In this document: positions 1-10,962 of the stretch, piece by piece
How the letters are laid out: the number at the start of each line of letters is the position of its first letter
Numbering within the stretch: position 1 is the stretch's first letter
Source of the DNA: Candidatus Protistibacter heckmannii
GTDB taxonomy: Bacteria > Pseudomonadota > Gammaproteobacteria > Burkholderiales > Burkholderiaceae
Length of the DNA: 64,000 nt
Direction of reading: 5' to 3'
Assembly (NCBI GenBank): GCA_025050535.1
Contig: JALBVF010000007.1
Coordinates: forward strand, 52,407-116,406
Translations under genes and position numbers: made by a program
The notes under the pieces: generated by a model
Told to the model about the DNA's origin: nothing
Database searches by the model: none
What the model saw: the letters and a program-made list of their open reading frames with translations, nothing else

Positions 1-318
1 ATGGAAATCTTCAAGGACCAGGCCGAGCGCCGCGTGAAGCTGGGTCTGATCCTCAACGAGGTGGTCAAGGCCAACGGGCTGGAAGCCAAGCCCGAGCAGA
101 TCAAGGCCGAAGTGGAAGACATGGCGAAGAGCTATCAGGACCCCGCCGAGGTGGTGCGCTGGTACTACGCCGACCCCTCGCGTCTGGGCGACGTGGAGGC
201 CGCGGTGCTCGAAAACAATGTGGTAGAGTTTGTGGCAAGCCGCGCCAAGACGACGGTCAATCCCATGACGTTCGAAGAGCTGACCGCACCCCCGGTGCCA
301 CATGGCTCCGCAGCCTGA
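1..318 (+). CDS. tig: Trigger factor, C-terminal end (partial)
   Basis: This is the last 105 residues of trigger factor, the ribosome-bound chaperone that meets nascent chains at the exit tunnel; the full protein is about 430 residues, so the gene begins before the window. The reading frame is open from base 1, and the ATG there is probably just an internal methionine. The helical C-terminal segment ([11 protein letters not shown], near the start) is typical of the family's chaperone arms. It lies directly upstream of clpP and clpX, the usual proteobacterial order. Identity is by family resemblance plus synteny. Confidence 0.9.
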   Translation: MEIFKDQAERRVKLGLILNEVVKANGLEAKPEQIKAEVEDMAKSYQDPAEVVRWYYADPSRLGDVEAAVLENNVVEFVASRAKTTVNPMTFEELTAPPVPHGSAA

Positions 319-401
319 TTCCAGCTCATCGCAACTCGCCGTAGTCGCGCAGGATGCCACGGTGGTGAGCCGCGGTTTTTTGCGATGGGCGTCCCTGCTT
401 G

Positions 402-444
402 AAAACCGCGACCCGGTCCCAATCTAGGTCGGGGCCGCGTTTTT
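402..444 (+). terminator. Possible terminator after tig
   Basis: An imperfect GC-rich inverted repeat (arms around 402-414 and 431-443) runs into a short T run at 440-444. It would separate tig from clpP. The stem has mismatches, so this is tentative. Its position makes a clpP start at 446 unlikely. Confidence 0.4.
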
Positions 445-490
445 CATGCCGATCGTTTATCAGTCAGTCCGCTTACTTCCTGGAGTCAAG

Positions 491-1177
491 ATGAGTCGTT
501 TTTTTCCCTCCGCTTCCATTGATACGTTCATGGAGTCTTCCAGGGGTTTGTCCGGCGAACTCGGTTCAGCGCTGGACACCAGAAACCTCGGCCTGGTACC
601 GATGGTGGTGGAGCAGTCTGGCCGCGGCGAACGCGCCTACGACATCTATTCGCGTCTGCTCAAGGAGCGCGTGGTCTTCCTGGTGGGCGAGGTCAACGAC
701 CAGACCGCCAACCTGGTGGTGGCGCAGCTGCTGTTCCTGGAAAGCGAGAATCCAGACAAGGATATTTCGCTCTACATCAATTCCCCGGGCGGCTCCGTGT
801 CGGCCGGTCTGGCGATCTTCGACACCATGCGCTTCATCAAGCCGGACGTGTCGACCCTGTGCATGGGCATGGCCGCCAGCATGGGCGTTTTCCTGCTGAG
901 CGCCGGCGCCAAGGGCAAGCGTTTCGCCCTGCCGCATTCGCGCATCATGATCCACCAGCCGCTGGGCGGCGCACGCGGTCAGGCGGCGGACATCGAGATC
1001 CAGGCCCGCGAAATCCTTTATCTGCGCGAGCAGTTGAACCAGATTTTCGCGGGCAACACGGGTCAGCCGATCGAGAAAATCGCCCGCGACACCGATCGCG
1101 GTAATTTCATGTCAGCACAGCAGGCGCAGGAATACGGTCTGGTGGACACGGTGATCGCCAAGCGCGGTGCGGCTTAA
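491..1177 (+). CDS. clpP: ATP-dependent Clp protease proteolytic subunit
   Basis: ClpP is the serine peptidase that forms the 14-subunit barrel degrading substrates fed in by ClpX or ClpA. The 228-residue product has the family fold: Ser130 in AASMG and His155 in MIHQP form the triad with an Asp near residue 200 (ARDTDRG). I chose ATG 491 because CTGGAG lies about six bases upstream; an in-frame ATG at 446 would add 15 unlikely residues and sits against the putative terminator. The N-terminus is slightly longer than usual, as expected for a propeptide. It is followed by clpX, its unfoldase partner. Confidence 0.95.
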   Translation: MSRFFPSASIDTFMESSRGLSGELGSALDTRNLGLVPMVVEQSGRGERAYDIYSRLLKERVVFLVGEVNDQTANLVVAQLLFLESENPDKDISLYINSPGGSVSAGLAIFDTMRFIKPDVSTLCMGMAASMGVFLLSAGAKGKRFALPHSRIMIHQPLGGARGQAADIEIQAREILYLREQLNQIFAGNTGQPIEKIARDTDRGNFMSAQQAQEYGLVDTVIAKRGAA

Positions 1178-1263
1178 ACGCCACAGATAAAGCGACAAAT
1201 TCCCTGTTTGATTCCCGTTATCGCCCTGTTTTCGGTCGCTTTCAGACTTTCGGGGCGGGGTTT

Positions 1264-1358
1264 CCCGCCGGGAGAGGCGGGATGAGCGGCCGGTGCGGAT
1301 TTTTGGAGTATGATGCTCAAAACGCCTCTTTGGTTAATCCCGGCGCGACATCCGGGAT
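1264..1358 (+). repeat. Two hairpins in the clpP-clpX intergenic region
   Basis: The 233-base gap between clpP and clpX holds two perfect inverted repeats: CCCGCC/GGCGGG (1264-1269 with 1276-1281) and ATCCCGG/CCGGGAT (1337-1343 with 1352-1358). Neither is followed by a strong T run, so they may be attenuating or RNA-stabilising hairpins rather than full terminators. No convincing -35/-10 pair for clpX is visible. Confidence 0.4.
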
Positions 1359-1410
1359 AAATGCTTGAAACAGCGCATAAAACTGCGGAGAAATACCCTC
1401 AACAGCTGAT

Positions 1411-2685
1411 ATGGCAGAAAAAAAAGGATCCAGTAGCGAAAAGCTGCTTTACTGCTCGTTCTGCGGCAAAAGCCAGCATGAGGTCAAGAAGCTGATCGCC
1501 AGCCCGTCGGTGTTTATCTGCGACGAATGCATCGACCTGTGCAATGAAATCATCCGCGATGAGAACGGCAAGGCGGCCAAGGATGATCCGCGTTCGGCCA
1601 AGGCCGAACTGCCCACTCCCCATGAAATCCGCGAGCGTCTCGACCAGTACGTGATCGGCCAGGAAAAGGCCAAGAAGGTGCTGGCGGTTGCCGTCTACAA
1701 CCACTACAAGCGCCTGCGCAACGCCGACGTCAAGGATGGCGTGGAGCTCGCCAAGAGCAATATCCTGCTGATCGGCCCGACCGGTTCGGGCAAGACGCTG
1801 CTGGCGCAGGCCCTGGCGCGCTTGCTCAACGTGCCCTTCGTGATCGCCGACGCGACCACGCTGACCGAGGCCGGCTATGTGGGCGAGGATGTCGAGAACA
1901 TCATCCAGAAGCTGCTGCAGAATTGCAATTACGAGGTCGAGCAGGCGCAGAAGGGCATCGTGTACATCGATGAAATCGACAAGATTTCGCGCAAGTCGGA
2001 CAACCCCTCGATCACCCGTGACGTGTCGGGCGAAGGCGTGCAGCAGGCGCTGCTCAAGCTGGTCGAAGGCACGATGGCGGCGGTGCCCCCGCAGGGCGGA
2101 CGCAAGCATCCGAACCAGGATTTCGTCCAGGTCGACACGACCAACATCCTGTTCATCTGCGGCGGCGCCTTCGACGGCCTGGAAAAGATCATCCTGCAGC
2201 GCACGCAGAAGACCGGCATCGGATTCGGCGCCGAGGTGCAGAGCAAGGAAGAGCGCGAAGTCTCGGAGCTCTTCAGCGAGGTCGAGCCCGAGGATCTGAT
2301 CAAGTTCGGCATGATTCCCGAGCTGATCGGCCGCCTACCGGTGGTCGCCACGCTGGACAAGCTCGACGAGACGGCCCTGGTGCAGATCCTGGTCGAGCCG
2401 AAGAATGCGCTGATCAAGCAGTACCAGAAGCTGCTCGCGATGGAAGGCGCCGAGCTGGAAGTGCGTCCCGGCGCCCTGCAGGCGATCGCCCGCAAGGCGA
2501 TCGCCCGCAAGGCCGGCGCGCGCGGTCTGCGCTCGATCCTGGAGCAGGCGCTGATGGACATGATGTACAACCTGCCTAGCCAGGTTGGCGTACGCAAGGT
2601 GGTGATCGACGAAAACGCCATCGCCGGCGAGGGAAAGCCGCTGCTGATATACGAGGACAAGCCGAAGGTGGCGGGTTCGAATTAA
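1411..2685 (+). CDS. clpX: ATP-dependent Clp protease ATP-binding subunit ClpX
   Basis: ClpX is the hexameric AAA+ unfoldase that recognises tagged substrates and threads them into ClpP. The 424-residue protein is full length. Its N-terminal zinc-binding domain has four cysteines (Cys15, Cys18, Cys37, Cys40). Walker A is GPTGSGKT (about residue 122), Walker B is IVYIDEID, and the C-terminal sensor region is present. A repeated IARKA stretch near residue 355 looks like a duplication but aligns normally with the family. The gene lies between clpP and lon and appears intact. Confidence 0.97.
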   Translation: MAEKKGSSSEKLLYCSFCGKSQHEVKKLIASPSVFICDECIDLCNEIIRDENGKAAKDDPRSAKAELPTPHEIRERLDQYVIGQEKAKKVLAVAVYNHYKRLRNADVKDGVELAKSNILLIGPTGSGKTLLAQALARLLNVPFVIADATTLTEAGYVGEDVENIIQKLLQNCNYEVEQAQKGIVYIDEIDKISRKSDNPSITRDVSGEGVQQALLKLVEGTMAAVPPQGGRKHPNQDFVQVDTTNILFICGGAFDGLEKIILQRTQKTGIGFGAEVQSKEEREVSELFSEVEPEDLIKFGMIPELIGRLPVVATLDKLDETALVQILVEPKNALIKQYQKLLAMEGAELEVRPGALQAIARKAIARKAGARGLRSILEQALMDMMYNLPSQVGVRKVVIDENAIAGEGKPLLIYEDKPKVAGSN

Positions 2686-2697
2686 TGCATGTGTAGA

Positions 2698-2792
2698 GTC
2701 CGGATATCGAAGTCCGGACAGGGTGGGCTTGATTTCGGTCGAGCCGCCCAAATACCAGAACTATTCAACTTGGGCTTAAATTGATTTAAGCC
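2698..2792 (+). repeat. Hairpins between clpX and lon
   Basis: The 124-base gap contains GTCCGGA/TCCGGAC (2698-2704 with 2713-2719) and a perfect eight-base inverted repeat GGCTTAAA-TTGA-TTTAAGCC (2773-2792). The second ends 17 bases before the lon start codon, so in the mRNA it would sit just 5' of the lon ribosome-binding site. A role in lon expression is possible but not shown. Confidence 0.4.
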
Positions 2793-2809
2793 TGTATTTC
2801 GGGGGAAAT

Positions 2810-5233
<2,424 letters not shown>

Positions 5234-5245
5234 GTGCTCCGCAAG

Positions 5246-5290
5246 CCCGATGCATGCTCGCAAGCATTTGTGAAATGCATCGGGTTTTTC
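5246..5290 (+). terminator. Rho-independent terminator of lon
   Basis: A ten-base arm CCCGATGCAT (5246-5255) pairs perfectly with ATGCATCGGG (5275-5284), with a smaller hairpin inside the loop, and is followed by five T residues. Confidence 0.85.
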
Positions 5291-5300
5291 TTCTCCCTCC

Positions 5301-5329
5301 TTGACATGCCCTGACCCCGTGGGTTTAAT
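5301..5329 (+). promoter_or_regulatory. Sigma-70 promoter for hupB
   Basis: A consensus -35 (TTGACA, 5301-5306), a 17-base spacer and a near-consensus -10 (TTTAAT, 5324-5329) lie just past the lon terminator and about 50 bases before the HU start. This is the clearest promoter in the window, and it drives a gene that now carries a stop codon. Confidence 0.8.
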
Positions 5330-5382
5330 CTCCGCTTATCTTTTAGTGTCGGAATGCCACTTTTATCCACGGGGGATAGAAA

Positions 5383-5655
5383 ATGAATAAATCAGATCTG
5401 ATCGACCACATCGCAAGCTAGGCTGACATTTCCAAGGCCGCTGCCGGACGCGCGCTCGAAGCGCTGATCGAAGGTGTGACCCTGACCTTGAAAAAAGGCG
5501 GCGACGTGTCGCTGATCGGTTTCGGTACCTTCGCCGTGACCAAGCGCGCCGCATGCACGGGCCGCAATCCCCGCACCGGCGAGGAGATCAAGATCAAGGC
5601 TACAAAGACGCCAAAGTTCCGCCCTGGTAAGGCACTCAAGGATGCGCTAGACTAA
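5383..5655 (+). pseudogene. hupB: DNA-binding protein HU with an amber codon at position 13
   Basis: The frame encodes a 90-residue HU protein, the small dimeric nucleoid protein that bends DNA. The HU beta arm is recognisable (GRNPRTGEE, then [11 protein letters not shown]). Codon 13 (5419-5421) is TAG, where the family normally has Lys within IAEKADISK, so one A-to-T change would explain it. Everything downstream is conserved and there is no frameshift. The substitution AAC for the usual AAR before TGRNP is a second oddity. The promoter is intact and tRNA-Val follows. It may be a recent null allele, a readthrough case, a sequencing error, or covered by a second HU gene outside the window. 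Confidence 0.85.
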
Positions 5656-5675
5656 CGCGCCTGAGAAATACGGTC

Positions 5676-5751
5676 GGGTGCTTAGCTCAGCTGGTAGAGC
5701 GGCGCCCTTACAAGGCGTAGGTCGGCGGTTCGATCCCGTCAGCACCCACCA
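5676..5751 (+). tRNA. tRNA-Val (anticodon UAC)
   Basis: The 76-base cloverleaf has a seven-base acceptor stem (GGGTGCT with AGCACCC), a D arm, an anticodon stem GCGCC/GGCGT with loop CTTACAA giving anticodon TAC, a T arm with GTTCGATC, and an encoded CCA end. It lies between hupB and ppiD, as in relatives. Confidence 0.97.
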
Positions 5752-5813
5752 CATCATGACGAATACGGTTCGCCATTTTTTTCTATATTCTGCCCACAAC
5801 CTGAGACGATTGC

Positions 5814-7730
5814 ATGTTCGAGTTTATCCGCACGCACCAGCGTCTGATGCAGCTGCTTCTGCTGATCCTGGTGTTCCCGGCGTTCGCGCTGTTCGGCATT
5901 GAAGGCTATACACGATTCTTCGGCCCGGACCAGGCGCTGGCTGAAGTCGAGGGCAGGGCGATCACCCAGCAGGAATTCGACGGCGTGATGCGCCAGCAGG
6001 AAGACCAGCTGCACCGTAGCTTCGGCGCGAGCTTCGATCCCAAGGTGCTGGACACGCCCGAGCGCCGCAAGCAACTCCTGGACGGCATCATCGACGACCA
6101 CCTGATTTCCGCAGAAGCGCAGCACCTGCGTCTGACCGTCTCCGACGCGGCCCTGCGCAACGCTATCATGTCGCAAGGCTTCATGCAGCAGCTGCGCAAG
6201 CCCGACGGCAGCATCGACATCGACGCCTACAAGGCGCTGCTCGCCGCCCAGGGCATGACCCCCGAACAATACGACGCGCGCATGCGTTTCGCGGTGGCCT
6301 CCGGCAAGCCCGGCGAAACCATCGGCATCAGCGGGCTGGCTTCGACCGTGGTCGCGGAAAAGCTCGGCAAGGCGTTGGAGCAGGAACGCGAGGCGCAGGA
6401 GCTGCTCATCTCGCCCAAGGACTATGCCGCCAAGGTCGTCGTGGACGACGCGGCGCTCAAGGCCTTCTACGACGCCAACAAGGCGCGCTTCACGCTGCCC
6501 GAGCATGCCAAGGTGGAATACCTGGTGCTGTCGGCCGAGGCCATCGCCGCCGACACGCATCCCAGCGACGCCGATCTGAAGGCCTCCTACGAGGCGCGCA
6601 AGGCGCAGTACGCCGGCCAGGAACAGCGCCGCGCGAGCCACATCCTGATCTCGGCCGGCAAGGACGCGAAGGCTGCCGACAAGACCGCCGCCAAGGCCAA
6701 GGCGCAATCGCTGCTCGAAGCGCTGCGCAAGAAGCCCGAGAGCTTCGCCGACGTCGCCAAGAAGGAATCGCAGGATCCGGGTTCGGCTGCGCAGGGCGGC
6801 GACCTGGGCTTCTTCGGCCGCAGCGCGATGGTCAAGTCCTTCGAGGACATCGCGTTCAAGCTCAAGGAAGGCGAGATCAGCGACATCGTCGAATCCGACT
6901 TCGGCTATCACATCATCAAGCTCACCGGCATCAAGGAGGCGAAGACCCCGCCCTTCGAAGCGGTGAAGGCAGAACTCGAGGCCCAGCTCAAGAAGGACCA
7001 GGCGGCCAAGCGCTACGCGGAAATCGCCGACGGCTTCTCCAACATGGTCTACGACCAGTACGACAGCCTCAAGCCCGCGGCCGACAAGTACAAGCTCAAG
7101 ATCCAAAGCGCCGACGGCGTCACCCGCCAGCCCTCGCAGGCCATGGCCAACACGCCCTTGACCAACGACAAGTTGCTGCGCGTGCTCTTCGCCGACGACG
7201 CGGTGAAGAACAAGCGCAACATCGAAGCCGTGCAGGTCGCGCCCAGCACCCTGGTTTCGGCGCGCATCGTCGACTACAAGCCGGCGCAGCTCAAGCCGCT
7301 GGAGCAGGTGAAGGACGAGGTGAAGGCCGCGCTGATCGCCAAGCGTTCGGTGGAGCTGGCCAAGGAAGCCGGCGAGGCGATGCTCAAGAAGGCACAGGCT
7401 GGCGAAGCGCCGCAGGGCTTCAGCAAGACCCAATGGATTTCCCGCCGCAGCAATGACGTCTCCGCTCCCTCCCTCGCCGCCGTGATGCGCGCTGATGCCG
7501 CCAAGCTGCCTGCCTATGCCGGTGCGGATCTGGGTGAAAAGGGTTATGCCATCTACAAAGTAACCCAGGTCAAACAGCCCGAGAAGATCGACGAAGCCAA
7601 GGCGCAGTCCACCTGGACCGGCATCTCCGGCAATCTCTCCGAGCGCGAATACCGCGCCTATCTGGACGGCCTTCGCCAGCGCAGCAAGGTCAAGATGGGC
7701 AAGCAGGCGCCGGCCGCGGCGCAGAGCTGA
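5814..7730 (+). CDS. ppiD: Peptidyl-prolyl isomerase PpiD (SurA-like periplasmic chaperone)
   Basis: PpiD is an inner-membrane-anchored chaperone facing the periplasm that helps proteins leaving the Sec translocon. The 638-residue product has an N-terminal membrane anchor (about residues 11-31), a SurA-like N domain, a parvulin rotamase domain at about residues 270-365 (RRASHILIS to [10 protein letters not shown]), and a C-terminal chaperone region. Length and domain order match the family and the frame is uninterrupted. It follows tRNA-Val and ends before a terminator facing tesA. Confidence 0.95.
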   Translation: MFEFIRTHQRLMQLLLLILVFPAFALFGIEGYTRFFGPDQALAEVEGRAITQQEFDGVMRQQEDQLHRSFGASFDPKVLDTPERRKQLLDGIIDDHLISAEAQHLRLTVSDAALRNAIMSQGFMQQLRKPDGSIDIDAYKALLAAQGMTPEQYDARMRFAVASGKPGETIGISGLASTVVAEKLGKALEQEREAQELLISPKDYAAKVVVDDAALKAFYDANKARFTLPEHAKVEYLVLSAEAIAADTHPSDADLKASYEARKAQYAGQEQRRASHILISAGKDAKAADKTAAKAKAQSLLEALRKKPESFADVAKKESQDPGSAAQGGDLGFFGRSAMVKSFEDIAFKLKEGEISDIVESDFGYHIIKLTGIKEAKTPPFEAVKAELEAQLKKDQAAKRYAEIADGFSNMVYDQYDSLKPAADKYKLKIQSADGVTRQPSQAMANTPLTNDKLLRVLFADDAVKNKRNIEAVQVAPSTLVSARIVDYKPAQLKPLEQVKDEVKAALIAKRSVELAKEAGEAMLKKAQAGEAPQGFSKTQWISRRSNDVSAPSLAAVMRADAAKLPAYAGADLGEKGYAIYKVTQVKQPEKIDEAKAQSTWTGISGNLSEREYRAYLDGLRQRSKVKMGKQAPAAAQS

Positions 7731-7786
7731 GGTGCCGGTCCGCGAGCGGGGCCACCCGGCCGTGGGCGGTCTCGCTTCCTGTAACG

Positions 7787-7814
7787 CCGGCTTCCCGTAG
7801 CGCCGGTTTTCTTT
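7787..7814 (+). terminator. Probable terminator after ppiD
   Basis: CCGGC (7787-7791) pairs with GCCGG (7802-7806), followed by TTTTCTTT. The stem is short, but it sits between two convergent genes. Confidence 0.5.
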
Positions 7815-8382
7815 ACTTCAGCAGCAGGGGCTGGGCGGCGGCCACCGGATGCAGGCGGTCAGACTGGAACATCTCTGGCTTGGCCGCGATCGGCTCGAGC
7901 AGGAAATTCACCAGCGGCAGCTTCGCTGCTCTTGGCGAGCTTGCCGTACATCGCATAAAACCCCTCGCTGTAATCCTGTCCGTAGTTGGGCAGAATGCGC
8001 ATGCCGACGAGCAGGATGCGCGCACCGGCGGCCTTGCCCGCGGCGATCATCTTGCGGAAACTCTCCTCGGGGCCTTGAGCTGCAGCCCGCGCAGGCCGTC
8101 GTTGGCGCCCAGTTCGATCACCAGCACCTGCGGCTTGTGCTGCGCGAGCAGGGCTGGCGACCGGGCCAGCCCGCCGCTGCTGGTCTCGCCGCTGATGCTG
8201 GCATTGGCGACGGTATAATCCGAGCCGCCCTTGCGCAGCTTTTTCTGGAACAGGGCGGCCCAACCCTGGCCGCGCGACAAGCCGTATTCGGCTGACAGGC
8301 TGTCCCCCAGCACCAGCAGCATTTTTGCGTGAACGCCGGCGGCCATCGCCAGACCAAGAATGCATAGCACAATGCGTTTCAT
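7813..8382 (-). pseudogene. tesA: GDSL-type thioesterase/arylesterase TesA, frameshifted
   Basis: TesA is a periplasmic SGNH-fold acyl-CoA thioesterase, lysophospholipase and esterase. The first part is well preserved: signal peptide (residues 1-19), the GDSLS nucleophile block, the SISGETSSGG block and the GANDGLRG block. Frame is then lost near 8075, where a five-C run seems to have become four, and again near 7925. The C-terminal block with the catalytic Asp-His (SDRLHP) survives in a different frame, ending at 7813. It is divergent from the ybbA remnant, the usual tesA-ybbA arrangement, and both are broken. Confidence 0.85.
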
Positions 8383-8406
8383 CGTTTTCCGGAAAGGTGT
8401 TCAGAA

Positions 8407-9139
8407 ATGCCTTTGATTGAAGTCAGCGGCCTCGGCAAGACAGTGGCCGACGCCGGCGCCACACCGGGCCAGGCAGCCCGACCGCTCGATATTCTGCACG
8501 ACATCGGCTTTTCCCTGGAAAGCGGCGAGACCGCCGCCATCGTCGTCGCCTCCGGCTCCGGCAAATCCATCTTGCTCGGGCTGCTGGCGGGTTTGGACCT
8601 GCCCAGCCGCGGCACGGTTCGCGTGATGGGCCAGGATCTCGCCGTGCTCGACGAGGACGGCCGCGCGGCGCTGCGCAGCCGCGCCATCGGTTTCGTCTTC
8701 CAGTCCTTTCATCTCCTTGGGCATCTGACCGCGCTCGAGAACGTGATGCTGGCGCTGGAGCTGCGGGTGCCAGAGGCGGGGCAGCATAAGATGTCCTACG
8801 CGCAGGCGCGCGAACGGGCGGTGGCCTTGCTGGAGCGGGTCGGCCTGGGCGAACTATCTGGGCCACTATCCGCGCACGCTCTCGGGCGGCGAGCAGCAGC
8901 GTGTGGCGCTCGCCCGCGCCTTCGTCACTGAACCGCCGCTGCTGCTGGCAGACGAGCCGACGGGCAGCCTGGACGCCACGACAGGTGCGGCCGTGATCGA
9001 CATGATGTTTGAACTCAACCGGGACCGCCGCTCCACGATCGTGCTCGTGACGCAAGAGCGTGCGCTCGCGGCGCGCTGCTCGACGATTCTCTCCATCCAG
9101 GCCGGCAGGCTGCACGGCGTGGGGAGCGGGACGGTGTAG
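8407..9139 (+). pseudogene. ybbA: ABC transporter ATPase YbbA-like, frameshifted
   Basis: This was a LolD/YbbA-type ATPase, usually paired with a FtsX-like permease, and normally next to tesA. The first frame runs through a damaged Walker A: the expected Gly before ASGSGKS is Val, and the Thr after it is Ile. It reaches the Q-loop (FVFQSFHL) and then shifts near 8850. The signature (LSGGEQQR) and Walker B (LLLADEPT) continue in the next frame to 9139. No permease gene follows; the next gene is pgi on the other strand. The Walker A changes suggest relaxed selection and argue against a lone sequencing error. Confidence 0.85.
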
Positions 9140-9246
9140 CGGGGAGGAGGGCTGGCTTCGGCGCAGGAGCGACGCGCGAGGCGGTTGGCGCCAGGAATTC
9201 CCGATGCGCCCGCGATGGCGCCGGATCGCCCGGCGCACCGTATGCC

Positions 9247-10962
9247 TCAGTGCTTGCCGGCGATCCGTCGCAGCAGCATCGCGGTCGAAGCGTCCTGCTT
9301 CGCCGCTTCGCCTTCCAGCTCCGCTGCGCTCCCCAGCGCGCGCATCAGCGGCGCGGCCAGGGTTTTGCCCAATTCCACGCCCCACTGATCAAAAGGATTC
9401 AGCCCCCAAAGCAGCCCCTGGCAGACGACTTTGTGTTCATAGAGCGCGAGCAGGGCACCCAGGGAATAGGGATCGAGGCGCGGAAGGAGAAGGGTGTTGC
9501 TCGGCCGGTTGCCGTGGAAGACGCTGTGCCGCGCCGTCTCCTCGGGCTTGCCGCCGCGCATCGCTTCGGCTAGCGTCTGGCCGCGCATCAGCGCCTGCGA
9601 TTGCGCCAGGCAGCTGGCGAGCAGGGCGGCCTGATGCTGCGGCGCCTGCGCGCCCTTGAGGCTATGTGCGGGCGCGATGGCGGCGATGAAATCCACCGGC
9701 GCGAATTCCGCGCTCTGATGCAGCCATTGGAAGAAGGCATGCTGTCCGTTGGTGCCGGGCTGACCCCAGATCACGGGCGCGGTGGCGAGGCCGACGACGG
9801 GCTTGCCCCTGGCGTTCACCGCCTTGCCGTTGCTCTCCATGTCGAGCTGCTGCATCCAGCCGGGCAGCCATTCGAGATGCTGCGCATACGGCACGATGCA
9901 GCAGCTGCGCGCATCGAGGAAATTGCGGTACCACAGGCCGAGCAAGGCCAGGATCACCGGCATGTTCGATTCCAGCGGCGCGCGCGCGAAATGCTCGTCC
10001 ATTGCATAGGCGCCGGCCAGCAGCTCCTCGAAGTGCGCCGCGCCGAACTGCAGCATGATCGTCAGCCCCACCGGCGACCACAGCGAGAAGCGCCCGCCGA
10101 CCCAATCCCGGAATTCAAAGACGTTGTCGGCAGTGATGCCGAACTTGAGCGCGTTCTCGGGCAGGGCGGTGGTGGCGATCAGATGGCGGTCCAGGCTGGC
10201 TTCGGGGACGCCGCCGGCGAGCAGCCAATGCTTCAGGCTCGCCGCATTGGTCATCGTCTCCAGCGTGGTGAAGGTCTTGGAGGAAATCACAGCGAGGGTG
10301 GATTCGGGCTGCAGGCCGGAGAGCGCACGCTCCAATTCCGCGCCGTCGACGTTGGCGACGAAATGCAGACGGAAGCGCGCCTCGGGCAGATGCGCGAGCG
10401 CATCGGTGACCAGCCGCGGGCCAAAGTCCGAGCCGCCGATGCCGATATGCACGATGTCCGTGATCGGCGCGCCGGTGGCGCCGCGCCAGGTGCCGCTGCG
10501 CAGGGCGGCGGCGAAGGCGGCCATCTTCTTCCAGGAGGCGCGCACGGCCGGCATTACGTCCACGCCGTCCACTTCGAGAGGCGCTTCGTCGAGCTTTCGC
10601 AGGGCGACGTGCAGGGCGGGACGGCCTTCGCTGGCGTTGAGCTTGGCGCCGCCGAGCATCGCGTCGCGCATCGCTTCGAGGCCGGCCTCGCGGGCCAGCG
10701 CAAAAAGCTGCGCCATCGTGGGCGTGTCGATCAGGTTCTTTGAATAGTCGAGAAATAGGCCGGCGGCGTCGAGCGACATCGCCTTGGCACGCGCTTCGCC
10801 GGTCTCGGGGTGGTCGAACCAGTCGCGCATGCACTGGCCGCGCAGCCGCGCCGCGGCGACCTTCAGGCCAGGCCAGGACGGCTGTTGTTCCAGTCTTGTT
10901 GCGCCGGGTTGGGTCACGCTGTCTGTGGTCAAGCTGCTAGAGGTCAAACTGTTATCAGGCAA
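9247..10962 (-). CDS. pgi: Glucose-6-phosphate isomerase
   Basis: Pgi interconverts glucose 6-phosphate and fructose 6-phosphate. In relatives of this group it serves mostly gluconeogenesis and the pentose pathway. The 571-residue product is full length with the two family signatures: an SIS-type sugar-binding region (GGSDFGPRLVTDAL) and the C-terminal block with GQPGTNGQHAF and LNPFDQWGVELGK. The catalytic Glu and His regions look intact. Its start overlaps the stop of nnr by eight bases, suggesting translational coupling. The reading frame is clean despite broken neighbours on both sides. Confidence 0.95.
   Translation of the reverse strand: MPDNSLTSSSLTTDSVTQPGATRLEQQPSWPGLKVAAARLRGQCMRDWFDHPETGEARAKAMSLDAAGLFLDYSKNLIDTPTMAQLFALAREAGLEAMRDAMLGGAKLNASEGRPALHVALRKLDEAPLEVDGVDVMPAVRASWKKMAAFAAALRSGTWRGATGAPITDIVHIGIGGSDFGPRLVTDALAHLPEARFRLHFVANVDGAELERALSGLQPESTLAVISSKTFTTLETMTNAASLKHWLLAGGVPEASLDRHLIATTALPENALKFGITADNVFEFRDWVGGRFSLWSPVGLTIMLQFGAAHFEELLAGAYAMDEHFARAPLESNMPVILALLGLWYRNFLDARSCCIVPYAQHLEWLPGWMQQLDMESNGKAVNARGKPVVGLATAPVIWGQPGTNGQHAFFQWLHQSAEFAPVDFIAAIAPAHSLKGAQAPQHQAALLASCLAQSQALMRGQTLAEAMRGGKPEETARHSVFHGNRPSNTLLLPRLDPYSLGALLALYEHKVVCQGLLWGLNPFDQWGVELGKTLAAPLMRALGSAAELEGEAAKQDASTAMLLRRIAGKH

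Noticed and set aside
2479..2520. Tandem duplication in clpX giving [10 protein letters not shown]
   Set aside because: The same spacing of Ala, Lys and Arg residues is normal in ClpX, so nothing is inserted.
2769..2797. CTTGGGC and CCTGTAT before lon as a heat-shock sigma-32 promoter
   Set aside because: The transcript would start inside or after the ribosome-binding site of lon, so the elements cannot serve this start codon, and the match is weak.
5419..5421. Reassigned amber codon (genetic code change)
   Set aside because: lon and other genes end at TAG, and premature TAA and TGA codons occur as well, so ordinary mutation explains the stops better.
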